Positions 28,028 to 37,047 are shown, numbered from the stretch's first letter. The stretch: 64,000 bases of DNA from Spongorhabdus nitratireducens (GCA_947387575.1 CANDOC010000001.1:682001-746000), one strand, 5' to 3'. Notes: generated by a model not told the origin, from the letters alone. Numbers and translations: made by a program.

Positions 28028-28990
28028 ATGGATATGGTTGCGAATATAGCGAGGGATATAGCTACAGGCACTGTAACAGCAAAAGTCCCCGAAATTGACT
28101 TCTCATCCTACAGTGAAAACCATCCTGACAGTCTCAATACACTGGCACAGCAGGTGTATGAAGCCCTGAGCGTTTATGGCTTTATGGCCGTCAGCAATAT
28201 TGGAATTGAAGCATCGCTGCAGCAACGCCTGTTTGAAGTCAGCAAAGCATTTTTCCGTCGTCCATGTGAGGAAAAACAGCAATACGCATATGGACGGGAT
28301 GAAGAAGATAGTGGCTATCTGGCACTGTACCAGGAGCGCCTTGATCCGGGCACCCCAGCGGATGAAAAAGAGTCCTTCTCAATATGCCATATCCTGTCAC
28401 GCCTGAATGAAACGCACCGCTGGCCATCAGCCGAGCTCAGGGATGTGATGGCCGACTTCTACCGCGCGGCACTGACCGGTGCAATCAAGCTCCAGCGGGT
28501 GTTGGCCTGCGCGCTTGAAACTGATCCCGACTTTTTTGTTAACCGCCACAGCGGTAGCCGCACCACAATGCGGACCATTTATTATCCATCTCCCAACAGT
28601 GAGCCTGCTGATCCCGAACAACTGGGGGCGGGAGTACATACCGACTACGGGATGTTTACCTTTCTGTTTCAGGACGGTGTTTCAGGATTGGAAATTCTCG
28701 ACAAGGACGGCCAATGGATCGGTGTCTCCCCGGACAGAGACAAAATCATTATCAATACCGGCGACTTGATGGAACGCTGGACCAACGGTGTTTTCCGCTC
28801 AACCCGCCATCGTGTCAGAATGAAACTTGGAAGTGAGCCACGTTATTCCGCTGCGATTTTCTTTGACCCTGATGACGACACAGTAGTTGAAACATTACCC
28901 TCCTGCATCAACGACTCCCGTCCCAACCGTTTTCCTCCCATCACGGCCGGGGAACATATTCTGGGGAAAATAAAGGCAGCACATCATTAG
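28028..28990 (+). CDS. 2-oxoglutarate/Fe(II)-dependent oxygenase, isopenicillin-N-synthase-like
   Basis: The 320-residue protein has the N-terminal non-haem dioxygenase domain (about 20-125) and the 2OG-Fe(II) domain. Iron ligands are H204-x-D206 (HTDYG) and H261 (STRHRV), with the 2-oxoglutarate-binding R272-x-S274 (RYSAAIFF). Members hydroxylate, desaturate or cyclise small molecules; the substrate is unknown. AAGGAAG precedes the ATG. It converges with the beta-lactamase gene 28 bp away, with no evident biosynthetic cluster around it. Confidence 0.92.
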   Translation: MDMVANIARDIATGTVTAKVPEIDFSSYSENHPDSLNTLAQQVYEALSVYGFMAVSNIGIEASLQQRLFEVSKAFFRRPCEEKQQYAYGRDEEDSGYLALYQERLDPGTPADEKESFSICHILSRLNETHRWPSAELRDVMADFYRAALTGAIKLQRVLACALETDPDFFVNRHSGSRTTMRTIYYPSPNSEPADPEQLGAGVHTDYGMFTFLFQDGVSGLEILDKDGQWIGVSPDRDKIIINTGDLMERWTNGVFRSTRHRVRMKLGSEPRYSAAIFFDPDDDTVVETLPSCINDSRPNRFPPITAGEHILGKIKAAHH

Positions 28991-29017
28991 TCCATCAATG
29001 AAATACACTGGTCTATG

Positions 29018-29908
29018 TCACTCTGTTCTGATGTTTGAATAAAGTCCGAATATTGACCGCCCTATTCTCACAATCGCCGCATTACGTTCCGCAAATGAGG
29101 CCCGGGTTTGAGAAAGGTAGATGCTGATAATCACAGGGGGCTGATCCTGCGGCCAGACCACCGCCGTGATATTCCGGGTGCCATAACCACCGGCACCGGA
29201 GCGGTCAGCAATGCGCCAACCTTCAGGCAATACAGACCGCAACAGATTTCCGGTTACCTGGTTATTGATCATCCATTCCTTCAGTTGTTGCCGGCTATCA
29301 GTGGAGAGGACATTGCCGAACAGCAAGGTATTTAATGTATGTGCGATGGCGTTGGGTGTGGTGGTATCACGTTTATCGCCCGGGACACCTTCATTAAGTT
29401 GAGGCTCAAAGCGATCCAGCCGGCTGGTGTTATCACCGGTAGCCTGAAAGAATGTTGTGACTGCCACAGGGCCACCGACAGCATTCAACACAATATTGGC
29501 AGCAGTGTTATCACTGGTCAGCATGGTGGCTGAACAGACCTCTCTTAAGCTCAGCTTTTTACCGATATATTTTTCTGTGACCGGCGAATAGGTCACGATA
29601 TCTTCTTGCCTGACAGTAACAGTGCTATCGAGTGCTGTTTTTCCACTATCGGCATCACTTAACAGCTTGGCGCAGGCGACTGTTTTAAAGGTGCTGGCCA
29701 TCGGGAATTTCTCATTACCCTTGTAGTGCCAGACACGGTTATTGCCAGTGTCCAGCACCGTGACACCCACCCGGGCCAAAAGCGCTTTTTCTATACCAAT
29801 AATGTCACGCTCAACAGCAACAAAGCCTGGTTCCTGCGCCAGGATGGATGTCGTATAAACAGCAATAACTGATACAACGATATTTCTGATAGTGACGTAA
29901 AGATTCAT
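29018..29908 (-). CDS. Class A beta-lactamase, CARB/PSE-like
   Basis: The 296-residue protein has a Sec signal and the full class A set: S72-T-F-K75 (nucleophile), S132-D-N134, E168-x2-L-N172 on the omega loop, and R236-S-G238 in place of the usual KTG. An RSG triad with the context [13 protein letters not shown] is characteristic of carbenicillinases (CARB/PSE). The pair C79 and C125 corresponds to the TEM/PSE disulfide. It should hydrolyse penicillins in the periplasm. No integron, transposon or resistance partner flanks it, so it looks resident in the chromosome. Spectrum cannot be read from sequence. Confidence 0.95.
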   Translation of the reverse strand: MNLYVTIRNIVVSVIAVYTTSILAQEPGFVAVERDIIGIEKALLARVGVTVLDTGNNRVWHYKGNEKFPMASTFKTVACAKLLSDADSGKTALDSTVTVRQEDIVTYSPVTEKYIGKKLSLREVCSATMLTSDNTAANIVLNAVGGPVAVTTFFQATGDNTSRLDRFEPQLNEGVPGDKRDTTTPNAIAHTLNTLLFGNVLSTDSRQQLKEWMINNQVTGNLLRSVLPEGWRIADRSGAGGYGTRNITAVVWPQDQPPVIISIYLSQTRASFAERNAAIVRIGRSIFGLYSNIRTE

Positions 29909-29972
29909 TGAAACCCTGAAAGCACTTTTATATGGCGGTCATGATAACAGCCAGGCCGAGCAATCACTGCTG

Positions 29973-30371
29973 TCAGCTGTCTGCAGGCTTATGAAACTCG
30001 ATAACATTACCATCCGGGTCCCTGATAAAGAAAAACCGGGCGCCGTGATATTCAACCTCTCCGGTGATTTTGAAGCCTAGCGCCATAATGCTGGCTTTGG
30101 AGGCGTCATAGTCAGTAATTTCAAGCGCTACATGGGTGTAACCGGGATACTTGAAATCGCCCTCCATCAGGACATTCTTCTGTGGCGCATCCTCGGACAC
30201 ATTGAGAATAAGATTGATATTGATACCGGACGGGTGCTCGACGATAGCGACCGGCTCCGGGCCGACAGGGCCAACAATAAATTCAAACCCGAGTTTTCCA
30301 TAGAAATCGCGTGAGATCTCAAGATCCCTTACACGGAGCCCGACATGATTTATTCTTGTTATTTGTTTCAT
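29973..30371 (-). CDS. VOC-family (glyoxalase I-like) protein
   Basis: The 132-residue protein has the vicinal-oxygen-chelate fold: INHVGLRVRDLEISRDFYGKLGF at the N-terminus with H9, a second half YTHVALEITDYDASKASIMALGF with a metal-type histidine, and a C-terminal FIRDPDGNVIEFH with the conserved glutamate. Families with this pattern include glyoxalase I, dioxygenases and resistance proteins. No specific substrate can be assigned. Likely downstream of the LysE gene on the same strand. Confidence 0.88.
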   Translation of the reverse strand: MKQITRINHVGLRVRDLEISRDFYGKLGFEFIVGPVGPEPVAIVEHPSGININLILNVSEDAPQKNVLMEGDFKYPGYTHVALEITDYDASKASIMALGFKITGEVEYHGARFFFIRDPDGNVIEFHKPADS

Positions 30372-30394
30372 TGTCTTCCCTTGATATGGCGGAA

Positions 30395-30432
30395 CTGAAA
30401 GCAGGTGCGCCGTGGGTGGTACCTGCTTTCAG
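30395..30432. terminator. Perfect 12-bp hairpin downstream of the second LysE gene
   Basis: CTGAAAGCAGGT and ACCTGCTTTCAG pair exactly around a 14-nt GC-rich loop, 15 bp after the LysE stop and 24 bp before the VOC start. It is followed by TTCC only, so it may attenuate rather than stop transcription into the VOC gene. Confidence 0.55.
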
Positions 30433-30446
30433 CTTACAGCGACAGT

Positions 30447-31073
30447 CTAATTCTGGCGAAGAATTAAATTAACACCCATAAAACCTAAAACGGAACCGAA
30501 TAATTTATTGAATACCGCTCTGTATTTAAGATAAATCTTTTGTGACTTAGGAACTGACAATACCGTTGATACAAAGACATACCAACCCGTATCGATAGCA
30601 AATGCCAATGCGCATAGCATGGCATAGCTTTCGACGGACATATTCTGGGGCAGAAACGTGGCATAGACACTCGCAAACACCAACGCTGTTTTAGGGTTGC
30701 TGAGTTGAGTAAACAGCCCGGAGAAATAAAATTTCGACCGGGATACGCTTTTTTCAAGCTGCGGTTCTGCGGCGGATGAGTCTGGCTGACTCTTCCAGAG
30801 TTTATAGGCCAGATAGCAAAGGTATAACCCACCCATGCCCTTCATAGCCATATACAGGACGGGCACAGATTCCAGCACAACATAAAAGCCGAAAGCGGCC
30901 AGCGCTGTAAATATCAGAGACCCGGTGCCCATACCTAAGGAGACAAGGATCCCGGCCTCCCGTGAACGCGATACGGCGGTCTGGGAAACCAGAATAAAGC
31001 TGGGTCCGGGGCTCATGACGCCAAGGAGTAAGGCTATAGCAAGAGGGACGAAAAAATAGTACTCACTGAACAT
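30447..31073 (-). CDS. LysE/RhtB-family exporter
   Basis: The 208-residue protein has the family signature ALLLGVMSPGPSFILVSQTAV near the N-terminus and about six helices. A conserved LSNPKTALVFAS segment lies at about 125-136. It is a second, diverged member of the family besides the one at 1744. The ATG is preceded by a weak GTGG tract. Probably exports an amino acid or analogue. Confidence 0.9.
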   Translation of the reverse strand: MFSEYYFFVPLAIALLLGVMSPGPSFILVSQTAVSRSREAGILVSLGMGTGSLIFTALAAFGFYVVLESVPVLYMAMKGMGGLYLCYLAYKLWKSQPDSSAAEPQLEKSVSRSKFYFSGLFTQLSNPKTALVFASVYATFLPQNMSVESYAMLCALAFAIDTGWYVFVSTVLSVPKSQKIYLKYRAVFNKLFGSVLGFMGVNLILRQN

Positions 31074-31226
31074 AAACTACCACTTTTATAAAGCATATTA
31101 TGGGGGTGTTTTTTGAATATAAAGAATCCTCGCAGTGCGTACAATTCGGGATTGTTCTAGCTTGGTTATTGAGCCCTCAACACTCTCATGCTCTAAGGCA
31201 CCTCAGAAGGTTAAAATTAATTAAGA

Positions 31227-31260
31227 CACTCATATATTTTTTAAAAAATATATATGAGTG
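31227..31260. terminator. AT-rich hairpin after small membrane gene
   Basis: CACTCATATATTTTTT faces AAAAAATATATATGAGTG, a long near-perfect palindrome with a two-base slip. It lies 27 bp beyond the stop of the minus-strand gene at 31287 and is followed on that strand by TCTTAATTAATTTTAA. It is a plausible terminator. Confidence 0.5.
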
Positions 31261-31286
31261 CGCTTTGATTTTTATGTATTGCATGC

Positions 31287-31562
31287 TTAATAGCTATGTG
31301 AAACATAGAAAGCCAGAAATGCAATAAGAAAGTAATGATATAGAGAAAATATAAAACCATACTTCGCTGCTTTCCCAGATATTTTTCTTGTTTTGAAGGT
31401 CATAATATTGAACATAGGAATTGCTATCAAGCCAAAAGTGATATAGCTCAAACCATCAATTTTCTTATCATATTTCTTTGCTTCTGCTCTTATGACCAAC
31501 TCATAGATCAATGTTAAAACAAAAAATAAGACAGTCACAATAATCAGAATGTTTTCAGTCAT
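31287..31562 (-). CDS. Small two-to-three-helix membrane protein
   Basis: The protein has 91 residues from the ATG at 31562; a TTG 11 codons upstream is possible. Helices lie at about 4-24, 38-56 and 70-88, separated by basic loops (RAEAKKYDKK, TFKTRKISGK). No family recognised. Base composition is lower in GC than the genes to its left; it marks the start of the AT-rich accessory stretch. Confidence 0.5.
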   Translation of the reverse strand: MTENILIIVTVLFFVLTLIYELVIRAEAKKYDKKIDGLSYITFGLIAIPMFNIMTFKTRKISGKAAKYGFIFSLYHYFLIAFLAFYVSHSY

Positions 31563-31616
31563 CAGGAATAGAACTCTCTTTTTTACACCAGCCAAGTATT
31601 TAGAGCCAAGTATTTA

Positions 31617-31667
31617 GGACATCCACATATTTATCCACATATTTATTGAATCAAAGTATGGGTGTCC
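31617..31667. repeat. Degenerate MITE-like inverted repeat
   Basis: GGACATCCACATA at the left faces TATGGGTGTCC at the right, the same terminal motif as the 90-bp element at 34396. Inside are two exact tandem copies of the 12-mer ATCCACATATTT. It looks like a decayed member of the same small repeat family. Confidence 0.5.
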
Positions 31668-31712
31668 CAGATACTTCTAGATACTCTTTATAAATAGATT
31701 ACCAAAAACAGA

Positions 31713-32591
31713 TTAAGACCCTTCCATAAATGATATCAACGCTGTTTCATACAGCTTTACAACGGGCAAGTCACCAATAGCGGATGTAATATTATCAAAA
31801 CGTGGTGATGAGTTGACTTCTATAAGCCAGAACTCTCCATCAGTATCTTCAATGATATCGTACCCTGCGATACCCGGGGCGAGCAAATCATCTGCAGGCT
31901 TTATAAATTCATACAGTGTTTCTATGAAATCCTGATCATCTATCATTTTTGCCTGCTGGCCGTGTTCCCAATAAGAACAGTTAAACGTTAACCCGTCACC
32001 CCGCTGATAAGCCAGGAGAGGTTTGCCGTATACGCAAACAAGACGATATTCACGCTTTGTCGCTATGAACTGCTGGGCTATTGCCAAATAATCGTAATCT
32101 TTGGACTGGCTGTTAAAAATTGTCATGAGCGCTTTGGATGCGTCGGAAGCCGAATGACAAAGAAATACATTGATACCCAGTGCTCCCTGGTTTTGTTTCA
32201 CAATAAGCGGGTAATCAAACTGAGTCTCTATATCCTTGAGGACGAGCTCCATAGAGGGGGAGTCAAGATACTGGCGATATTTTGGCTCGATATTGAAATC
32301 AAGAAAAGAACAGGTGTGAGGCATATTAACGACATCTTTAAAAAGCTGCCAGCTATGCATTTTATCTCGACAAATGTTATAAATGATTTCTGAGTTAAAT
32401 GGTGTTTTATTCAACTGAAACAGTGCCGAATTCCGGCCTGTATCTATAGATATCAGATTATTTTCTTTATCCAGAGCCTGCCATTTCAATCCAAGTTTAT
32501 CGCAGGCTTGCACCAGACAACGAATATTGCTCAGCATAGACTGAATCTCTTTATTTTTATTTATTTGGAAGCAGGCCATTAAAAAGCCCAT
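31713..32591 (-). CDS. ATP-grasp ligase, RimK-like
   Basis: The protein has about 292 residues; the start is uncertain among ATG at 32591, ATG at 32579 and a TTG at 32606. ATP-grasp features are present: YPLIVKQNQGALGINVFLC (nucleotide-binding loop with Lys), EYRLVCVYGKPLLAY, and GYDIIEDTDGEFWLIEVNSSPRF with the Mg-binding D, E and N residues. Such enzymes ligate a carboxylate to an amine or amino acid. The RimK/lysine-biosynthesis-like branch fits best. No partner gene lies nearby, so the substrate is unknown. Confidence 0.82.
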   Translation of the reverse strand: MGFLMACFQINKNKEIQSMLSNIRCLVQACDKLGLKWQALDKENNLISIDTGRNSALFQLNKTPFNSEIIYNICRDKMHSWQLFKDVVNMPHTCSFLDFNIEPKYRQYLDSPSMELVLKDIETQFDYPLIVKQNQGALGINVFLCHSASDASKALMTIFNSQSKDYDYLAIAQQFIATKREYRLVCVYGKPLLAYQRGDGLTFNCSYWEHGQQAKMIDDQDFIETLYEFIKPADDLLAPGIAGYDIIEDTDGEFWLIEVNSSPRFDNITSAIGDLPVVKLYETALISFMEGS

Positions 32592-32672
32592 TTCTGAAGA
32601 TGTCAAACAGAAGTCGTATTATTATGATTTGCAGCCTATGCCAAAGGACTAGAGCGGACTAGCAGGAAACCC

Positions 32673-32710
32673 GGATACCCATATATTTTTGAATTAAAAT
32701 ATGGATATCC
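32673..32710. repeat. Short near-perfect palindrome of the MITE-like family
   Basis: GGATACCCATATATTTT faces AAAATATGGATATCC around a 6-nt centre. The ends are a variant of the GGACACCCATA termini seen at 34396. It sits just downstream of the SEC-C gene and could also act as a terminator for it. Confidence 0.5.
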
Positions 32711-32727
32711 TGAATACAACTAATTTA

Positions 32728-33066
32728 TTACGCGCAGCACTTTTTGAATTTTTTGCCACTTCCACAGTGGCACGGATCATTGCGTGACGGGAGTTTCTCT
32801 TTATTCACAACTGTCTCAATCTTTGTGAGCAGTGTTGTGAGCTGGCCGATTGATTCGTCAGCTTCTTCGTCGACACTGATTTCCCCATATAACCCGGCAC
32901 CTTTGAGCATAGCTTTTATTTCCTGCTCTCGGGCTTCATCCTTAACAACCAGTTTTAAAGGATTTTTTTTGGTGCCAGCTTTATAGTTGGCATTAGGCTC
33001 ATAACCACATTCCACATAATTTACACGGGCATCTTGACGACCTTTGAAGAAAAACTTATCTGACAT
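32728..33066 (-). CDS. PBPRA1643-family SWIM/SEC-C metal-binding protein
   Basis: The protein has 112 residues from the ATG at 33066, with GGGA 7 nt upstream. The N-terminus MSDKFFFKGRQ and the C-terminal zinc motif (DPCHCGSGKKFKKCC) match the small SWIM/SEC-C family found in marine Gammaproteobacteria. The SEC-C motif binds zinc with three Cys and a further Cys/His. Function unknown. It lies in an accessory stretch but looks like an ordinary conserved gene. Confidence 0.85.
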   Translation of the reverse strand: MSDKFFFKGRQDARVNYVECGYEPNANYKAGTKKNPLKLVVKDEAREQEIKAMLKGAGLYGEISVDEEADESIGQLTTLLTKIETVVNKEKLPSRNDPCHCGSGKKFKKCCA

Positions 33067-33180
33067 GTATTGTTCCCAAGTATAAACAGAGCAGTATCGA
33101 ATAAAGCAATCGACACCCAACGGCATATTATATCATGCTGCACTATATATTGCTTAATTTATTATTTAGGAATTAGAGTA

Positions 33181-33233
33181 TGCCTGGCGGAAGGTAGATC
33201 AGACTGCTTCACTTCCAAAAATGTGGATGTCCT
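33181..33233 (+). repeat. Partial copy of the MITE right half
   Basis: This stretch matches 34433-34485 over about 53 bp (shared GTAGATCAGACTG/ATAGATCAGACTG core and the GTGG-TGTCC end) at roughly 80% by eye. No matching left end was found upstream, so it is a truncated copy. Confidence 0.6.
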
Positions 33234-33268
33234 TTTTACTTTTTATGGATGTCCTTTTTACTTTTTAT
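33225..33268. repeat. Exact 22-bp tandem duplication
   Basis: The 22-mer beginning GGATGTCCTTTTTACT occurs twice head to tail with no mismatch (33225-33246 and 33247-33268). It starts within the right end of the truncated MITE copy. Confidence 0.9.
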
Positions 33269-33297
33269 CTTTTGCGGGAGTCATTATGTCTAAGTGC

Positions 33298-34086
33298 TTA
33301 TGCACGGTACTCGCTTATTTTATTTGTCACAGATGAAAAAGCTGATCTTATTTGGCTTAGTTGCCTAAAATCAACTCTTGGTATCTTTATGTTTGGGAGG
33401 TTCCGCAATTGAGCACGATTTTTTTCGACTCTTAATTTATGAATGTCTTCTTCACCCGTGAAATGATACGCGACCAAGAAACCATCAGCCATGAAATAAT
33501 AAATCATTCCCACATCAGAGGTGGAGCCTTTTTCAAAATTTAGGTTCATCATCGTTTTCCTTATAACGATGTCATCTATTTCATTCTTAGAGTCAATGAT
33601 TCGTATAACTGATATTTTAATAAAGTGATCAAGTTTTAATGTTGTATTAATTTTGATTTTTCCTTCAAGCAAGCACTGCTTTAGAAAATTATTATGTTTT
33701 TCTGGAAAAGATATATGTTTAAATGTGTCTAAGGATGATATTGAAGCCCTCCAGATTATACTGATTAAGTAGAGATAGAAATCTTTGTATCTAAAACTTC
33801 GGAATTCAACATAATCTTTCTTTACTGTTGCAAATTTCCTGTTGGTTAATATCCGGGTTCCATATTGTTCATATTTTTCGCTCAAAAATTGTTCACATGC
33901 TCTACAGAAAAGAGGTTCTTTAGGGTCTAAGTTACTTTTCTCTGGTTGAGAATCATCATCAATAACAACTTTGAGCAGTTGTCCATTTCCAGCTTTTAGT
34001 TTTCTGAAATAAGATCTTGGAAAAATGTGAGACTTTTGTAGCTCAGATTCTTTTCCACACATTTTGCAAGTTGATAATTTTTCCAA
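33298..34086 (-). CDS. HNH-like zinc protein, possible nuclease
   Basis: The 262-residue protein begins with a CxxC pair (C7/C10), then KSHIFPRSYFR with S19-H20, and a second CxxC (C62/C65) in LFCRACEQFLSEKYEQYG. This C2-SHxxP-C2 layout is typical of a large, poorly described group of HNH-type proteins often found in defence regions. The remaining 190 residues match nothing I know. The start is TTG with AAGGAG about 11 nt upstream. An IS3 fragment lies just upstream, and a KAP NTPase gene beyond it. Nuclease activity is inferred. Confidence 0.65.
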   Translation of the reverse strand: MEKLSTCKMCGKESELQKSHIFPRSYFRKLKAGNGQLLKVVIDDDSQPEKSNLDPKEPLFCRACEQFLSEKYEQYGTRILTNRKFATVKKDYVEFRSFRYKDFYLYLISIIWRASISSLDTFKHISFPEKHNNFLKQCLLEGKIKINTTLKLDHFIKISVIRIIDSKNEIDDIVIRKTMMNLNFEKGSTSDVGMIYYFMADGFLVAYHFTGEEDIHKLRVEKNRAQLRNLPNIKIPRVDFRQLSQIRSAFSSVTNKISEYRA

Positions 34087-34126
34087 GATTTTGATAACTC
34101 CTTACTAGCTTTTGCACTGGTGTTAC

Positions 34127-34388
34127 CCATTAAAAATGGACACCTATTGATTGTTTCGCAGCTCGAATTCAGCAGGGCTAAGGTAACCCAGTGCGAGTGT
34201 CGTCGAACTCTGTTATAGAAGATTTCGATATATTCAAACAAGCTGGATTTTGCCTCTTCAATACTTCGAAATTGCTCTGCATAAACCAGCTCAATTTTTA
34301 GCCGGCTAAAAAACGATTCCATCGCAGCATTATCCCAACAGTTACCTGGCCGGCTCATACTGGGTTTTAGTTCGTGAGTTCGTAGGGA
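34127..34388 (-). mobile_element. IS3-family transposase (OrfB) 3' fragment, frameshifted
   Basis: Translation gives the end of an IS3-type integrase core: SMSRPGNCWDNAAMESFFSR, then EAKSSLFEYIEIFYNR-x-RRHS. Near 34194-34198 a one-base loss shifts the frame. Restoring it gives ALGYLSPAEFELRNNQ and the expected stop at 34144-34146. Only the last 70 or so codons remain, so the element is dead. The sequence just beyond the stop (GTGTCCATTTTTAATGGG) resembles an IS3 end. Direct 11-bp repeats (GAGTTCGTAGG twice) mark the other edge, next to the MITE. Confidence 0.85.
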
Positions 34389-34395
34389 GTTCGTA

Positions 34396-34485
34396 GGACA
34401 CCCATATATTTTTGTTACTGCCAGAAAAATCATGACCGGCAGGAAGATAGATCAGACTGATTCATTGTCAAAAGTGTGGGTGTCC
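34396..34485. mobile_element. 90-bp MITE-like element flanked by TA
   Basis: Terminal inverted repeats GGACACCCA and TGGGTGTCC bound a 90-bp non-coding element, with TA immediately outside both ends. TA flanks fit target duplication by an IS630/Tc1-mariner-type transposase, so this is probably a non-autonomous element. Related pieces lie at 31617, 32673 and 33181. Confidence 0.65.
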
Positions 34486-34549
34486 TAGATACTCACTACG
34501 TGGTGTGGGGGCTGGAGGTTAGAGACCTCCGGCTACCCGATTTAAATTT

Positions 34550-36829
34550 CTACCACTCTGAACTTGATTTTCCATCTTTTCTATCTTGCAGTGCTTTATG
34601 AAATGCATCGCGGGCGATAAGTTGTTTTTCATCAAGTGTTGAAATATCCATATCTTCTATAGATTTTTCAATTAGCTCGATGCAAACAAATTTTTCCAGC
34701 TCTTCTAGCTTTATGTAATGAGTGACTTTAGCTACGTGATCATACAGTCCTTGTGAGGTTGACTGGCCCAAGAATGATTTCAAAAGGGAAATTGATTTTT
34801 TGGAATCTGTTATTTGATTTTCAAGCCAACTCTTGATTTTTTCTTCATTGCCCCACCGAGTCCATCTATAGAGGTAGGAGCACAAATGCTTATCACTCAT
34901 CAGACCATCAGGGTTGTTCTCTGAGAGTTCATAAAGTCTATTAACAAACATTTCCTTGAGTGACTCAAAGTCAGACTCAGAAAGGAAGAAACCTCTAGAT
35001 GGTTCTCTCTTCTCGTTCTCATGTGATTGGAGAAAGTGTTCAATAATTGATATCCCTGCACCATTGTTAAAGCAGGTCTTTAATATTTCCCCTCTTTTCT
35101 CTTTATCTTCAAATCTAATTAGGAACCAATGAACAAGTCTTACTACATGAAGGTTTGTACTCAGACTCGCAAAACCTGTTGAATGATCATCAACTTCGTC
35201 CCCAATATCAAGTAAACCTTGAATGAACTGCTCACTGTGTTCGAGTGGAATCTCTTCTAAAAATGCTTCAAATTGACTTAATGTATTATCTATAATTCCA
35301 CGTTCTTGAAGTGTCCTGATATGGCTCGATAATTTATTTGCATCTGAAGTTAAATCTAAAATTTCTCTCAGCTCGGAATTCGATGCTTCACCGCTAGGAA
35401 TTGTGAACTGAAAATATTTATCAAAGTTTGACGGGTGGCATATTCTCATTTCTTTTAACCACGTCTTTGAAAATTCATGACTATAAGTCATCCCCCCTAA
35501 AGCCCACTCAATAGGAGGAAAAAGTGTTTTGAGCAAATTTCGCACTGCGTCAGTCCTGCTAGGATCAGACTTGCTAATTATTGTATTTATGAGTGCGCTA
35601 GTTTCTTCCCTGTTACTTTCAGAGGCAGATGACCTACTAGTTGTAAATGTCTCTTTTGATCTTGATATTTCTTTATAGACGTCTGGCTCAAAAACTCTTA
35701 AACATTCGATAGCAATCAGGTCAACAGGGTTTACCTCAAACGCTTTTTTCCCTTTCAGGAGGGAAAAATGGAATGAAAGGGTAGATGTAAAGCGATAGAC
35801 ATTTCTTAAGTTATCGAAGTAATACTTTAAAGATCCATAGAAAATATTCCCCCAATATCCATTGTCAAACATTGAAGTCGCTGACTGATCCCTTTCAATA
35901 ATTACATCTAGCCTCTTGAATAATAGTTGATGCAATCTGCTGATTTCAATTTGTGGTATATCAAAAGGAACTTGGATTATTTTTTCTAGGTAGTCTCTTC
36001 CTTGTTGCTTACCATCATTAAGCTTTTCTTCAACCAAATCACGCTGAAAAAGCAGTAAGAACACCACATTAGGAAATTCTACATTTGCTTTTACTAATTG
36101 AAAAACCATCCTTAATTGTTTTGATGTTAATCTATCTAGATCATCCATAACAACGATAGTTGTTCTTTCTCTGTCTTTAAGCAGTTTTGTAAGTTCTGTT
36201 CTTAAATCAGATAATGATAATTTATCTTCTTTAGAAGATAGTTCTGCATTATTTTTCAGACTATTAAGAAAAGATTTTCCCCACTTTAATGCTGCTGCCC
36301 ATAATAAAAGAACAGAGATGATTGCGGTTGACGTTGCTTTAACCCATGCCTCATCTAAAAAATTACCACCAATACCAACGATAGATGCCAAAACAAATAG
36401 AGTTGGTAATGCCTTGGCTAGGCCAGATGTTAAGATTTCTCCTGTATTTAAGTAATGTCCATATTTTTTAAACGTCTTTGCTAGTCTTTTACCTTCTTTA
36501 CTTTTATCTTTAAAACCAATAGTGGAGGCAATTTCATTAAAAAACGATTCGGTGATTTTATCTTGAGCTGCCCATTGCCACGGAGAGAACTCTATTATAT
36601 CTGCTTTAGCATTATCGCTTTTGCTTAGCTCAGTAACAGCCATGTTTTTAATAGATGACTTACCTGAACCCCAGTCTCCGTGTAAAGCCACAACAAGACT
36701 ATCTTTGCCATGCCAGTTAGATAGGGCATTAGCTAAATCTTTGGAAAAATCACTGCGGCCAAGTAAGTCTTCATCGAAATTTGAAATTGGCCTATCAGAA
36801 GAAAAATCATGAATATCTTGATGTTGCAT
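34550..36829 (-). CDS. KAP-family P-loop NTPase
   Basis: The 759-residue protein has Walker A GDWGSGKSS (residues 51-59), two hydrophobic helices inserted in the NTPase domain (about 137-154 and 164-182), and Walker B IVVMDDLDR (225-233) with sensor-like residues beyond. This insertion of membrane helices between Walker A and B defines the KAP family. It includes the T7-exclusion protein PifA and many uncharacterised bacterial proteins. The C-terminal 450 residues are helical and unassigned. GGAG precedes the ATG by 6 nt. Position beside an HNH-like gene and dead mobile elements suggests phage defence, which is inference. Confidence 0.9.
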   Translation of the reverse strand: MQHQDIHDFSSDRPISNFDEDLLGRSDFSKDLANALSNWHGKDSLVVALHGDWGSGKSSIKNMAVTELSKSDNAKADIIEFSPWQWAAQDKITESFFNEIASTIGFKDKSKEGKRLAKTFKKYGHYLNTGEILTSGLAKALPTLFVLASIVGIGGNFLDEAWVKATSTAIISVLLLWAAALKWGKSFLNSLKNNAELSSKEDKLSLSDLRTELTKLLKDRERTTIVVMDDLDRLTSKQLRMVFQLVKANVEFPNVVFLLLFQRDLVEEKLNDGKQQGRDYLEKIIQVPFDIPQIEISRLHQLLFKRLDVIIERDQSATSMFDNGYWGNIFYGSLKYYFDNLRNVYRFTSTLSFHFSLLKGKKAFEVNPVDLIAIECLRVFEPDVYKEISRSKETFTTSRSSASESNREETSALINTIISKSDPSRTDAVRNLLKTLFPPIEWALGGMTYSHEFSKTWLKEMRICHPSNFDKYFQFTIPSGEASNSELREILDLTSDANKLSSHIRTLQERGIIDNTLSQFEAFLEEIPLEHSEQFIQGLLDIGDEVDDHSTGFASLSTNLHVVRLVHWFLIRFEDKEKRGEILKTCFNNGAGISIIEHFLQSHENEKREPSRGFFLSESDFESLKEMFVNRLYELSENNPDGLMSDKHLCSYLYRWTRWGNEEKIKSWLENQITDSKKSISLLKSFLGQSTSQGLYDHVAKVTHYIKLEELEKFVCIELIEKSIEDMDISTLDEKQLIARDAFHKALQDRKDGKSSSEW

Positions 36830-37047
36830 CGATTCTCCGATTGAAATTTAACAGTGGTTTATGCGAACAAACTTCGCTTAACAAGCTATCTGTGCGAAAG
36901 GCGCATTGCCCTGGAAGCCAACAACAGCAACCCTTTTCACGATATTCCCCACCCTGGCAGCTTTATCTTCCATGTCGCATTCCCAAATTCGTATATTTAT
37001 CGCTTAACTTATGCAACTCTTACAAAATCACAATAATGACACATAAA

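Noticed and set aside
28028-29908. Oxygenase (isopenicillin-N-synthase-like) beside a beta-lactamase, considered as a beta-lactam biosynthesis cluster
   Set aside because: The oxygenase shows only the general family motifs, the genes converge, and no peptide synthetase or other pathway gene is present.
34500-34550. Short inverted repeat (GGAGGT/ACCTCC) near the end of the KAP gene, considered as a terminator
   Set aside because: Only 6 bp with no T run on the minus strand.
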